Positions 19,825-27,720 are shown, counted from the first letter of the stretch. The stretch: 64,000 bases of DNA from Niastella koreensis GR20-10 (GCF_000246855.1 NC_016609.1:1674001-1738000), one strand, 5' to 3'. Made by a program: numbers and translations. Notes: generated by a model from the sequence alone, not told the origin.

Positions 19825-20250
19825 ATGAAAGGGAATAGTATTTATTTAAAAGCAAAGGCGGTACATGAAAAAATGTATGAATTATCTGGTCAAATAAAAG
19901 AGGAGGAAAGGGAAATTATTTATAACGAATATTTTACTTTGATTAAAAGAGCAGCATATTTGGGTCATCCTGATGCCCAATATGATTTGGGGCAACAGTA
20001 TGAGACAATGAGCTATTTAAGTATAGAAAATCCAAAGTATAATCCAACGAAATGTATTTTTTGGTATACAAAGGCTTGTGCACAAAATCATGCTGCGGCT
20101 TGTAATAATCTCGCAACGTTTTACGAATCTGGGATAGGCTGTGAAAAAGATTTAGAAAAAGCGTTAACGTTATATAAGAAGTCCGCCGATTTGGGTGATT
20201 CGCTTGGAAAGAAAAATTATAAGATCATGAAACAGCAATTGCGATCATAG
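19825..20250 (+). CDS. Small Sel1-repeat protein
   Basis: This 141-residue protein has two Sel1-like (TPR-related) repeats: AAYLGHPDAQYDLGQQYE and AACNNLATFYESGIGCEKDLEKALTLYKKSADLGD. Sel1 proteins act as adaptor scaffolds. There is no signal peptide, so it is probably cytosolic. Codon and base use are visibly AT-richer than in the mannan locus, hinting at recent acquisition. The gene is followed by an open but ATG-less fragment (20251-20393), so it may be the intact part of a larger, decayed accessory module. No partner is evident. Confidence 0.7.
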   Translation: MKGNSIYLKAKAVHEKMYELSGQIKEEEREIIYNEYFTLIKRAAYLGHPDAQYDLGQQYETMSYLSIENPKYNPTKCIFWYTKACAQNHAAACNNLATFYESGIGCEKDLEKALTLYKKSADLGDSLGKKNYKIMKQQLRS

Positions 20251-20394
20251 AATTGAAAACGAAAAATTATAAAAAGCCGCATGATCGCTGTGGCGAAAAA
20301 TTCACGGTAACGTATGATCCGAATTTGCTCTTAGCTGCTTTAAACGGGCTTTATTCTTCATTAAAGAAAGGAATGATATTGGTGATAAAGTAAA
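20227..20394 (+). other. ATG-less open fragment, possible gene remnant
   Basis: In the frame starting after a TAA near 20222 the sequence stays open for about 55 codons to a TAA at 20392-20394, reading ...KPHDRCGEKFTVTYDPNLLL and ending KKGMILVIK. There is no ATG at its start and the stretch overlaps the end of the Sel1 gene. A 12-base segment (GAAAAATTATAA) occurs in the Sel1 tail and again in this fragment, which could mark a duplication or junction. I do not recognise the peptide; it could be a decayed gene or chance. Confidence 0.25.
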
Positions 20395-20398
20395 ATGA

Positions 20399-20440
20399 AG
20401 AGGCCGCCTCTAATGTTTGCAAAACATGGAGGCGGCCTCT
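20399..20440 (-). terminator. Long hairpin terminator after the OmpA-like gene
   Basis: Arms AGAGGCCGCCTC (20399-20410) and GAGGCGGCCTCT (20429-20440) are perfect complements, and the loop itself pairs (ATGTTT/AAACAT). It starts 26 bases beyond the stop of the minus-strand OmpA gene. The minus-strand downstream tract is only moderately U-rich (TCATTTTAC), so it could also work for the + strand Sel1 region. Confidence 0.75.
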
Positions 20441-20465
20441 CTATACATACTTTATGGGAGCTTAC

Positions 20466-21347
20466 TTATTTAACAGCTGTCGAGTTATTTTGCAACAGCT
20501 TGTACAATTCATCCAGTTTGGGCGATAAAATGATATCCGTTCTTCTGTTTTGCGCCCGGCCTTCAGCGGTGCTGTTCGTTTGAACCGGTTCAAACTGGCT
20601 GTGACCGGAAGCCACCACTCTTTCAGGACTTACTTTATAATCGATCGTAAGAATTCTTACAATAGAAGCGGCCCGCGCTAAGCTCAGGTCCCAGTTGTCC
20701 TGGTATTTGCCGCGGATAGGAATAGAATCGGTGTGGCCTTCGATGTCAACCGTGATATCGGGGTTCACGTTCAGTACTTCGGCCAGTTTATTCAGCGCTT
20801 CTTTACCTTTTGGATTTACTACTGCGCTGCCGGAAGGGAACAACAGATTTTCCTGCAGGCTCACATACACTTTACCATTTTTAGTAGACACAGTAAGCTC
20901 GCTCGATTTGAAGCCATTGAGGGCATTGGCCATCTTCTTCCTGATCTCTTCAATTGCCTGTTTTTGCTGGTCCATTAATGCCTGTAACTGTTCCAGTTTC
21001 TTTTTCTGGCTCACCAGTTCCTGGCCGTTCTTGGCCAGCAGGGATTGTTTGCTGGAGGCGTCATTTATCAGTTTTACTTTTTCCTGGTTCAGGTCAGAGA
21101 TATCCTTTGACAATTTGTCAATTTCCGCATCCAGGTCGGTAATGCTTTTGTTTTTCGACTCCACTGATTTCTGCAGGTCCGCTACCTGGTTTTTCAGGTT
21201 GCTTACATTCTGGGCGAGTGCCGCGCTGTCGTTTCTGGCGCTTTGTAAGGCCGCCTGGGAGGCTTTAAATTTTTTGGTAGGGACACAACTACTCAAAAAG
21301 ACAAGGGTACCAATAGAGATCTTCGTTACGGTTATTAGTCTATTCAT
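20466..21347 (-). CDS. OmpA-family lipoprotein with coiled coil
   Basis: I choose the ATG at 21347, giving 293 residues, because the lipoprotein signal MNRLITVTKISIGTLVFLSSC begins there; the frame extends ten codons further upstream. The Cys of LSSC is about residue 21. Residues about 30-150 are a coiled coil (KNQVADLQKSVESKNKSITDLDAEIDKLSKDISDL). The C-terminal OmpA domain binds peptidoglycan: LLFPSGSAVVNPKGKEAL, DIEGHTDSIPIRG, LSLARAASIVRIL and GHSQFEPVQTNSTAEGRAQNRRTDI. It likely tethers the outer membrane to the cell wall. A strong hairpin follows the stop. The gene stands alone. Confidence 0.92.
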   Translation of the reverse strand: MNRLITVTKISIGTLVFLSSCVPTKKFKASQAALQSARNDSAALAQNVSNLKNQVADLQKSVESKNKSITDLDAEIDKLSKDISDLNQEKVKLINDASSKQSLLAKNGQELVSQKKKLEQLQALMDQQKQAIEEIRKKMANALNGFKSSELTVSTKNGKVYVSLQENLLFPSGSAVVNPKGKEALNKLAEVLNVNPDITVDIEGHTDSIPIRGKYQDNWDLSLARAASIVRILTIDYKVSPERVVASGHSQFEPVQTNSTAEGRAQNRRTDIILSPKLDELYKLLQNNSTAVK

Positions 21348-21481
21348 AAAATATACGGTATACAATTTATTTTTCAAGTGTACTTTGGGTCGGTCACATA
21401 CCGATAAAAATGTGCCAAATTTTAAAAGAGGGGTTATTCAGCCAGGAAGTTGCATTAAAAAGCGGTTAGAAGGAAGAAATT

Positions 21482-21516
21482 AAAAAAGCCTCCTGAAATT
21501 TAGTCAGGAGGCTTTA
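21482..21516 (-). terminator. Intrinsic terminator after the PI-PLC/GDPD-like gene
   Basis: Arms AAAGCCTCCTGA (21485-21496) and TCAGGAGGCTTT (21504-21515) pair perfectly with a 7-base loop. On the minus strand the second arm runs into a U tract. It lies 22 bases beyond the stop at 21538. Confidence 0.9.
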
Positions 21517-21537
21517 CAATATAAGTGATGAGCGTGT

Positions 21538-22317
21538 TTACGTTTTTCTTACGCCGTTCTTTTTTAAATACTCGGCGAGGGCTTTTATGCTGTCGGTATT
21601 GATGTAATCAACGCCCAGTTCGATGAGTTTAGCCCAGCCCTCGATGAAATCGGGGGTGTTCCAAAGCCTTACCTTTTTGCCCAAAGCATGGCCTTTGTCA
21701 ACCGCTTTTTTCAGCTTTTCCCAATCGTTGGTCTGTATTTCCTCATGGCCAGTCCAGGTGGAGTAATTAATAAAATTATCGTTCAGAATGGCGATGCGGG
21801 AAAGTGCGTCCTTACTGTAATTGTTGCTTAATAAGCCATCGAACCACAGGAAAGAAGGGTAGGAGCTGTAGGTATTGTGAGGCGGTTTGTCGCCGGTTAC
21901 CAGGATGGTGAGTGATTTGCAACTGGTAATGGCCGGAAATTTCATCAGCAGTTCTATCAGTCTATTGATGGAGGCGACTGCTTCTCTTTTTACATCGAGC
22001 AGTAACACCAGTTTACGGCTGGAATCCGCATATACATTACCCCCGTTTTTCCGGATCATTTCCGACAGCGGTGTCAGGTACATGCTTTCAAATGTGCGGT
22101 TTAGTTCCACATCCTTAAGGGTATGGGCCACATACAGCTCATTTTCGTTTAAATACACATCCGCTTCCATGGACCCATATTCCAGGTTATAGGCGTTGAA
22201 AAAGGGCGCCGATTGCTGGTAATCATTATGCGAATGGCAATTGGCCGTGGTATACACAGCGGGTTGCGCCAGCACATGCAGGTATGGGAAAAAGATCAGG
22301 AACAGTACGGTTTTCAT
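21538..22317 (-). CDS. PI-PLC / glycerophosphodiester phosphodiesterase-like secreted protein
   Basis: This 259-residue exported TIM-barrel phosphodiesterase has a signal peptide ending HVLAQ. The first strand carries NCHSHNDYQQ (the catalytic His and Asn of the HSHNDY subfamily), followed by LEYGSMEADVYLNENELYVAHT with Glu/Asp metal ligands, then LVLLLDVKRE and the C-terminal VDYINTDSIKALAEYL typical of GDPD barrels. Proteins of this kind are annotated as phosphatidylinositol-specific phospholipase C/GDPD family; the true substrate is unknown. A perfect terminator follows. No operon partner. Confidence 0.85.
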   Translation of the reverse strand: MKTVLFLIFFPYLHVLAQPAVYTTANCHSHNDYQQSAPFFNAYNLEYGSMEADVYLNENELYVAHTLKDVELNRTFESMYLTPLSEMIRKNGGNVYADSSRKLVLLLDVKREAVASINRLIELLMKFPAITSCKSLTILVTGDKPPHNTYSSYPSFLWFDGLLSNNYSKDALSRIAILNDNFINYSTWTGHEEIQTNDWEKLKKAVDKGHALGKKVRLWNTPDFIEGWAKLIELGVDYINTDSIKALAEYLKKNGVRKT

Positions 22318-22473
22318 ATGTATCGTTATCCGGGTTTAGTTTTAGCCGACCCAATAGTAGTGCTCTTCCAGGGAGATTAATGTTGTATCAGAGGTATAAT
22401 GGTAGATTGATAGTGTTAATATGACAAATAAAGAAAATATTAGTGAAAAATGCAAGTTTTTAGTCTACAGATA

Positions 22474-22776
22474 CTATTTAAGCAACGCATTTGCTTTTTC
22501 CGTAATAATGGAGGCGATCTGACCCTTAAACAGGGACACGGCAAACGGCAGGTCCGATTCCAGGAGCACTTCCTTATCCTTTACCTGGATGGAGCCGGCG
22601 ATATTAAACCCTTTGGCCGAAAAGCTGAAATTGCCGTTGGGGCCGTTCCAGTTCTCCTGCACATCGGTAATGGTGCCTTTTTGTTCTTCCTGCAGGCGGC
22701 CCAGCATTTGTTTAATACGGTTCAATGCTTCTTCCTGGGTTTGCGAATGCGGTATATTTAAAGATAATTTAGACAT
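22474..22776 (-). CDS. Polyhydroxyalkanoic acid system family protein
   Basis: The start at 22776 (100 residues, MSKLSLNIPHSQTQEEALNRI) is preferred over an upstream in-frame one because a consensus promoter lies 23 bases upstream of it. The sequence matches the small PHA_gran_rgn family: the N-terminal IPHSQTQEEALNRIKQML, then GNFSFSAKGFNIAGSIQVKDKEVLLESDLPFAVSLFKGQI. Members are small soluble proteins named from PHA granule loci, but they occur in bacteria without PHA, and their role is unclear. It is monocistronic here. Confidence 0.85.
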   Translation of the reverse strand: MSKLSLNIPHSQTQEEALNRIKQMLGRLQEEQKGTITDVQENWNGPNGNFSFSAKGFNIAGSIQVKDKEVLLESDLPFAVSLFKGQIASIITEKANALLK

Positions 22777-22798
22777 ATGATCTGATTGATAAAGAGTG

Positions 22799-22828
22799 CA
22801 AATATAAGGTATGCAATTACCAAACCAA
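22799..22828 (-). promoter_or_regulatory. Bacteroidota-type promoter (TTG-N19-TATATTTG)
   Basis: On the minus strand TTG (22828-22826), a 19-base spacer and TATATTTG (22806-22799) match the -33/-7 consensus TTTG/TAnnTTTG of Bacteroidota primary sigma factor. It would start transcription near 22792, about 16 bases before the ATG at 22776. Confidence 0.75.
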
Positions 22829-23095
22829 GCCGGGAAAATTGCTATTTTGTAACCCAATACCCTTTGAGTAAAAGCCAAATTAGAAAATAACGGAAAGGTT
22901 ATTTGGTCAAAGACAATTGGCGGAAATTATATAGATGATTTTAACCGCGCCAGGGATGCTTTGGGCAAAGAAATCTTCCCGGGCGTATTGATGGGAGAGG
23001 ATGGAATGGGCGTGGGCTTCGTTGAGGGAGCGGAATTGGGTGGAGAGGGTGAGGTAGGTTGGGTGCATTATTTTCTTATTCGATATTATTTGTTT
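22829..23095. other. Intergenic stretch with open G-rich fragment, no clear gene
   Basis: Between the PHA-type gene and the nuclease-like gene the + strand is open from about 22870 and reads NNGKVIWSKTIGGNYIDDFN then RARDALGKEIFPG, which looks like part of a real protein, but has no start codon in a sensible place. From about 22990 it runs into G-rich word repeats (GGGTGGAGAGGGTGAGG) that translate as low-complexity sequence. I read it as a decayed gene 3' piece overrun by short-word repeats; unproven. Confidence 0.3.
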
Positions 23096-23503
23096 TTATT
23101 GCTCCACTACATTTTTATCCGATACAAAAAATACTTTAATTCCTAATGTTTTAATTGGATTAAATACTTTTTCTACTAAGTCCCTATGGGGAGGAGTATC
23201 GGGCAATGCTATTCCTGCCTTGGTTTTAGAACCTGCTGGTTTATCATGTAATATTTTCATTGATGCAAGAATTGCTCTTGAAACATGAGATATTATCTGG
23301 CTGTTATTGAAAGGATCACCATATCGATCTGAGTCTTCTTTTGAGCTTGTCTCTCCCTTTGCTTCAATATAAAGCATGTGTTTTGTGCTTTCAGCAATGA
23401 TATCAATGCCTTGTTGATGGGTTAAAAGAGCTTGATTGATTTTATATCCATTTCTTTTTAAGTGTTCCGCCAGTAATGAAACAATATTATTTTCGTTTAA
23501 CAT
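23096..23503 (-). CDS. PD-(D/E)XK nuclease-like protein
   Basis: This is a 135-residue cytosolic protein. GIDIIAEST (Asp34) followed by MLYIEAKGETSS (Glu47-x-Lys49) gives a D-x12-E-x-K core of the restriction endonuclease-like fold, preceded by an N-terminal helix with NENNIVSLLAEHLKRNGY. Later segments (SQIISHVSRAILASMKIL and GIALPDTPPHRDLVEKV) are typical of single-domain members of this fold. It begins 12 bases after the stop of the DUF262/DUF1524 gene on the same strand, so the two form an operon. A role in defence against foreign DNA is inferred from the partner. AT-rich composition suggests transfer. Confidence 0.72.
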   Translation of the reverse strand: MLNENNIVSLLAEHLKRNGYKINQALLTHQQGIDIIAESTKHMLYIEAKGETSSKEDSDRYGDPFNNSQIISHVSRAILASMKILHDKPAGSKTKAGIALPDTPPHRDLVEKVFNPIKTLGIKVFFVSDKNVVEQ

Positions 23504-23515
23504 TCTTAATATATA

Positions 23516-25316
23516 TTATGATATGGCAGCCTCTACAATTTCTGCAGCTACCACTGAGGTGTCAAATTCTTCGAAAGTAATTCCTGAAAGTTTTTGCTTC
23601 AAATTATCCAATATCAACGTAAGCCTTTCCTCAACAAAGATATCAAGCGCATTGGTAGGCATATCGTTATTTCTTGCCCATTGCATAATTTTTGAAGGCA
23701 AAAAATGGCCTGGCATTATTGCATGAAATTCCGGGTTGTCATAATCCCTTAAATATTCGAGCGGGTTTCGGTTGGTAATATCAAGGTTAGTGATTTGCGT
23801 AAGGTAAGCGATATTCAAAAGTGAATTATTGCTGATGTTATTAAGGTGCTGATTACTTAAAATATATTCTGAATTTGTTGGAAAGATATGGTGGAGGTTT
23901 GGCTTGTCGGTAGAAAAGAAAAGGTTATGGGCCAAAACTTCCCGGTCACAATGTTCCCAATCTTTTGGCTTCATACTGGCAAACAATGATAATAAAGCGC
24001 GGCTCATTCTACCTCTTGAGCTATACGATGCTGACCGAAGAGTTTCTTTATTGATCAGGAAACGGTCAAATTTATATTCATTTTTGTATTTTTCTATATC
24101 TAAGAAACCGATATGTTGAAATAGATGTGTTGTGTTACTTAACAGTTCCTGATTATGAAAGCTATAAAACCAGAAATACTTTTTTAGGAAATCGTAATTA
24201 GGCGACTGATTTTGATAAAAATATGCTGTGATGGTGAAATAAAAATATCTAAAAGGTATTAGATGCGGTGTTTTGAGCTGCAAATGATTTTCAAAGAAGT
24301 CAAACGTTTTAAGTAATGCCTTTTTTGCATCTTCCCAAACTTCAAGTATATGCTCGGTTTTTATTTCATTCAGATATCTATCAGTAATATTTCTAACTCC
24401 ACTATTATCAACACCCAAATTTATAAGAACGGCAAGGGCATGGAGATAGTCCAGGTCGTTAATTTGCAAAAACTGGCTATTGTTTGTATTTCTAAAATCA
24501 TCGATCAATTCTCTTAAATAAAATCCAGGCTCTCCATTTGTTATTGGTTTGAATGTTTTGGCAACTACAATGTCAAAAATATTCAAAGGTTTTCCAGCCT
24601 GATTGATTCGTTCAAAAATCTGGCATACTTCAGAAATTTGTATTCCTTTTACTTCAATAAATGAGACCCGATAATTATCAAGGATCTCTTTTATTCTTCT
24701 TAATTCTATTCGAACCTGGTGATCGTAGTCTTTGAAATCAGGGTTGGAATGATCTATGAGTTTCCGCTCAACGTTACCGAAAGCATTTTTGACATCAATG
24801 AGCTTTACTATCAGCCCTTCATTAAACCTGATTTTTTTGCCGGTATTATACCGAAGTTCCCCATTTCTATCATCAATTTCATCCCAAAACAAAAAACGGT
24901 TTCTGTAACTTTCGTCATCGGTGTCACTGTCTATTGGAATAGTGAGATCAACATACAATGTTGGATCAAATCCATTTTTACCTTCAATATTTCCGCCATA
25001 AAGTGAAGTAAGTAGAGATGTTGTACGTTGTTGGCCGTCTAATATATACTGATATTCCGTTTCTTGTAAAATTTGTATCAGTGATCAAATGCCCACCGAT
25101 TTGCCTGTGGTTCTGTAGCTTTAGATCAGTTTTCCAAATGAGAATACTCCCCAGTGGGTAAAATTTATAGATGCTGTCCCATAGTTTTTTTACATTTTCT
25201 CTTTCCCAAACAACCTCCCGCTGGAACGTAGGTATTTGATAATTTTTATTTAAGAGTTCATCTAAAAATGTGGTAAGTCCCTTATTGGTAGGGAGAATCC
25301 GATCTGTATAATTCAT
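23516..25316 (-). pseudogene. GmrSD-like DUF262/DUF1524 nuclease gene, split by a frameshift
   Basis: Two minus-strand frames, 25316-24984 and 24958-23516, together encode one protein of about 600 residues. The N-terminal DUF262 (ParB-like nucleotide-hydrolysing) part has YQIPTFQREVVWERENVKKL and YPLGSILIWK. Its key motif DGQQRTTSLL is only readable in the other frame, after IQILQETEYQYIL. The frames switch between 25084 and 25079, consistent with one extra base (total 1801 bases). The C-terminal part has LHHIFPTNSEYIL then NNSLLNIAYLTQITNLDITN, the HNH-like DUF1524 signature. Intact relatives are type IV restriction enzymes acting on modified DNA. The rest of both frames is undamaged, so the shift is recent, a sequencing error, or a switch. 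The nuclease-like gene follows at once. Confidence 0.8.
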
Positions 25317-25362
25317 TGATTTAGGTTAATAGTATTGAACGATTGAAGAAGACTGCTATAAA

Positions 25363-25803
25363 TCACTGCCCCAACACCACCGCCTTCTGCGAATTAAACT
25401 CTTCGCTGGTAAGCACCCCTTCATCCAGCAATTGCTTCAACTGACGGAGATGGTCTATCTTATCCTGTTGGGTTAACAATTTAGTGCTTGATACTTCAGG
25501 CTGCATTTGTTGTTTAGGCTGGGGATGTTCTGCCTTATATTCCTGGGAGTATGACTGGCTGGTGTTATGAACAACTATAGTAGGCGCATGTTTGGAACTG
25601 GAAGCAAACGCCCAAATTAGGGCTGTAATCCAACCAATGACTGTCCAACCCAGAAAAAGGTTGAGAAGGGTTATGGCTGTAGCATTTGAATTTTTGCGGG
25701 CATTCGCGATAATTGAGGGGAGAAAGTAAAGGGAAAAGGCAATTATTATCAATATCCATTCGCTGCCTCCGGGCATGGAAATAAATAGGGTAGTGCAAAG
25801 CAT
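25363..25803 (-). CDS. Superinfection immunity-like membrane protein with SHOCT domain
   Basis: This 146-residue protein has two hydrophobic segments separated by a short loop: SEWILIIIAFSLYFLPSIIANARKN and AITLLNLFLGWTVIGWITALIWAFA. This is the Imm_superinfect (T4 Imm-like) signature LYFLPSIIA...LNLFLGWTVIGW. The tail carries a SHOCT motif (KIDHLRQLKQLLDEGVLTSEEFNSQKAVVLG, residues about 113-145), a short C-terminal domain common on membrane proteins. The start could also be the Met at 25776. Phage T4 Imm blocks DNA entry of a second phage; most bacterial homologues are untested. Its position 47 bases upstream of the GmrSD-like gene, on the same strand, supports a defence setting. Confidence 0.8.
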   Translation of the reverse strand: MLCTTLFISMPGGSEWILIIIAFSLYFLPSIIANARKNSNATAITLLNLFLGWTVIGWITALIWAFASSSKHAPTIVVHNTSQSYSQEYKAEHPQPKQQMQPEVSSTKLLTQQDKIDHLRQLKQLLDEGVLTSEEFNSQKAVVLGQ

Positions 25804-25807
25804 ATCG

Positions 25808-25859
25808 TAAGGGGTTTAATGTAAATGGGTTAGGTCTATAACGGTTAGTAAACCCCTTT
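25808..25859 (-). promoter_or_regulatory. Inverted repeat in the leader of the superinfection-immunity-like gene
   Basis: TAAGGGGTTTA (25808-25818) and TAAACCCCTTT (25849-25859) can pair around a 30-base loop just upstream of the ATG at 25803. It could be an operator or a stem affecting ribosome access. No promoter consensus is seen nearby. Confidence 0.4.
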
Positions 25860-25973
25860 ATTGCCGGTCAGAAAGCAAGTTGATTTAGATCAATATCTAA
25901 CAGAAACCAATTTGCTTAAACGATGTAGGAATTTAGTTAAATGGCACAAATTGGTAGTGTTATTTGTACCGGA
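25860..25973. other. Intergenic stretch, nothing recognised
   Basis: Upstream region of the superinfection-immunity-like gene. No ORF, terminator or consensus promoter was found before the 11-bp array begins. Confidence 0.5.
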
Positions 25974-26274
25974 ATGGTAGCAACATGGTAGGGTAATGGT
26001 GGGGATATTGCCTGGATACTGTACGCAGACTGCCTGGGGATGCTCTGGATATACTAGTGCGCCAGGCAATCCTCAGGCAATACTTAGGCAATGGTTAGGC
26101 AATACCCAGGCCATTCCACTACAGTCCGACGCCAATTCCGGTACGGTTTGACCAGACAGTACCAATACCCTGGTGGCCTTCTCTGAGAGTTCTCTGAGAC
26201 TTGTCTGAGGCCCCTCATGGAGCAGTGGAGTCCCGGAGAATACTCAGAGAATGTTCTGAGAATACCCAGAGAAT
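25974..26274. repeat. Degenerate 11-bp period word array (three successive word families)
   Basis: ATGGT occurs at 25974, 25985 and 25996; CTGG at 26012, 26034 and 26045; AGGCAAT or AGGCCAT at 26064, 26075, 26086, 26097 and 26108. After about 70 bases without a clear word, CTCTGAGA-type words occur at 26181, 26192 and 26203, then GAGAAT at 26236, 26247, 26258 and 26269. All spacings are 11 or 22. The word changes along the array while the period is held. It fills the gap downstream of the alpha/beta hydrolase. There are no spacers of CRISPR type and no coding signal. Confidence 0.85.
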
Positions 26275-26296
26275 GCCGGAAGCACATCAGTTCAGA

Positions 26297-27376
26297 CTAC
26301 AACCACTTCCCAAACCACTCCACCATCATCTGCTCATGCGCTGGTGTCACTTTATGGGGCGTATTAGGCGCTACATAAATTTTTAGCTTGTCTATTGCAT
26401 GTGCGGCCTCATAAGCGGCTGTTGCGGCTTTAAATGCGATTGTGGCCCCACCCAGCGGACAGTTCATATCCTTTTCTGAATTCAGGATCAATAACGGCCG
26501 GGGCGCAAAAAGCCGGATCATGGAGGGGCAGTCGAACTCATCGGTAATGCCGGGAACTACTTTATTCCAGAGTTGAAGAATGTTTTGTTTGTTGATAGTG
26601 GAATCGCCCAGGTCTTTGGCTGCCTGCTCATGCGCTTTCCGGATGGTGTTCACCCGGCCCTGCCATTTGTCATTCTCGAGCGACCATTTGAAGCTCTGCA
26701 CCGCAATCATCGGTACGGCTACTTTAATTCGTTTATCGACAGACGCGGCCATCCAGGTCTCGATGCCACCCATTGAAATGCCTGTCATTCCAATACGATT
26801 GGCCTGTACATCGGGCCGGGTAGTCAGGTAGTCGGTCAGCCGCCATAGATCATACACGGTATCAAAATAAAATGGATGCTCCTGGTGTTTGGTATCGGTA
26901 TTTTGCCAGGCCCGGGTGATCGCTCCCACATACCCGTTTTGGGCTTTTAAGCTTTCTGTCAGTCTTTCTCCATGGTACCGGGCATCGATTGCGATGCCCA
27001 TAATTCCCATGGTGGAGAACTTATACAAAAAGCGTTTGATGTCTCCCTGGTCTTTGCTGCCGCCGGTTCCATGCAGACATATGACAACCGGAAATGACTT
27101 CAGTTTGGTATGAACCGGTTTATAAATGAGGATGGGTATTTTTTCGTTGGCTTCTGAATAAATAAATCCTTTTTCGATTATAACTGAATCGGTGCGGGTG
27201 ATCTCAAAAGAAGGCTGGAATGGAGTTGTGGGTCTCTTTAGTAAAGTTTTGAAATCGCTGGCCACCTTGTTAACGGCAACATACTTGCCTGATTGGGCTG
27301 TGCCGGATTTATGACTTAAAAGAATTAAAACCAGGAGAAATAATTGGCAGGACTGCTTGTGAAATATTGCATTCAT
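26297..27376 (-). CDS. Secreted alpha/beta hydrolase (acetyl xylan esterase/dienelactone hydrolase-like)
   Basis: I choose the ATG at 27376 (359 residues, MNAIFHKQSCQLFLLVLILL); the frame stays open upstream into a repeat array, but the signal peptide starts here and ends near SGTAQSG. The alpha/beta hydrolase core shows FPVVICLHGTGGSKD (oxyanion region), GIAIDARYHGERL, the nucleophile elbow MTGISMGGIETWMA, FAPRPLLILNSEKDMNCP (acid Asp) and a C-terminal NTPHKVTPAHEQMMVEWF (His). It is probably an exported esterase on a sugar or lipid ester. Word arrays flank it on both sides. Confidence 0.85.
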   Translation of the reverse strand: MNAIFHKQSCQLFLLVLILLSHKSGTAQSGKYVAVNKVASDFKTLLKRPTTPFQPSFEITRTDSVIIEKGFIYSEANEKIPILIYKPVHTKLKSFPVVICLHGTGGSKDQGDIKRFLYKFSTMGIMGIAIDARYHGERLTESLKAQNGYVGAITRAWQNTDTKHQEHPFYFDTVYDLWRLTDYLTTRPDVQANRIGMTGISMGGIETWMAASVDKRIKVAVPMIAVQSFKWSLENDKWQGRVNTIRKAHEQAAKDLGDSTINKQNILQLWNKVVPGITDEFDCPSMIRLFAPRPLLILNSEKDMNCPLGGATIAFKAATAAYEAAHAIDKLKIYVAPNTPHKVTPAHEQMMVEWFGKWL

Positions 27377-27423
27377 AGACAAACGGGGTATTAACGTTAC
27401 GAATGTAAGATTATAGCAGGATA

Positions 27424-27564
27424 TTCGCAGCAGGTAACCTTCTTCGCCCCTGATCAAAGGCTCAGCCGGCCATTCTTCGCAAATCCTTCGCAAGTTCTTC
27501 GCAAATTTGCGAAGAAGCCTAAGGGCGTTCCCGAAGAAGTCTAAAAGGATTTGCGAAGAAATCC
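27424..27564. repeat. 11-bp period array containing a 22-bp perfect palindrome
   Basis: TTCGC recurs at 27443, 27476, 27487 and 27498, and its complement-oriented word CGAAGAA at 27510, 27532 and 27554; all intervals are multiples of 11. The turn point is a perfect 22-bp palindrome (half-site TTCTTCGCAAA) at 27495-27516. A smaller hairpin GGATTT/AAATCC lies at 27547-27564. The array sits upstream of the hydrolase start and overlaps its possible promoter. Confidence 0.85.
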
Positions 27565-27645
27565 GCTTGTTTTTTCACCATTTCCCCAACTGTCCTCACT
27601 GTTTATGCGCAATAAAATCCAGTTAATAGCGACTACTGCCAAAAG

Positions 27646-27720
27646 CGTACAAGTGCGAATCAAAACGAGTTCAAACGAACAGAACGAATCAAAACGAATG
27701 AATGCGAATCATCGCGAATA
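27646..27720. repeat. 10-bp period CGAAT word array
   Basis: CG of the word CGAAT (variants CGAGT, CGAAC, CGTAC) falls at 27646, 27656, 27666, 27676, 27685, 27695, 27705 and 27715: spacing 10 with a single 9. Between the words the filler is mostly A-rich (CAAAA), giving near-helical A tracts that could bend DNA. It lies in the 480-base gap between the hydrolase and the outer-membrane protein gene. Bases 27565-27645 hold nothing I recognise. Confidence 0.85.

Noticed and set aside
21347-21377. TTG-N19-TATATTTT as promoter of the OmpA-like gene
   Set aside because: The -7 element would end within a base of the chosen ATG, so transcription would start inside the gene.
22961-23146. Plus-strand 61-codon ORF with G-rich repeats
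   Set aside because: Low-complexity coding, overlaps the end of the nuclease-like gene on the other strand, and no start context; kept only as a remnant note.
25974-26274. Possible CRISPR array
   Set aside because: The period is 11 bp and the words drift; CRISPR repeats are about 25-40 bp, near identical, with unique spacers. No cas genes nearby.
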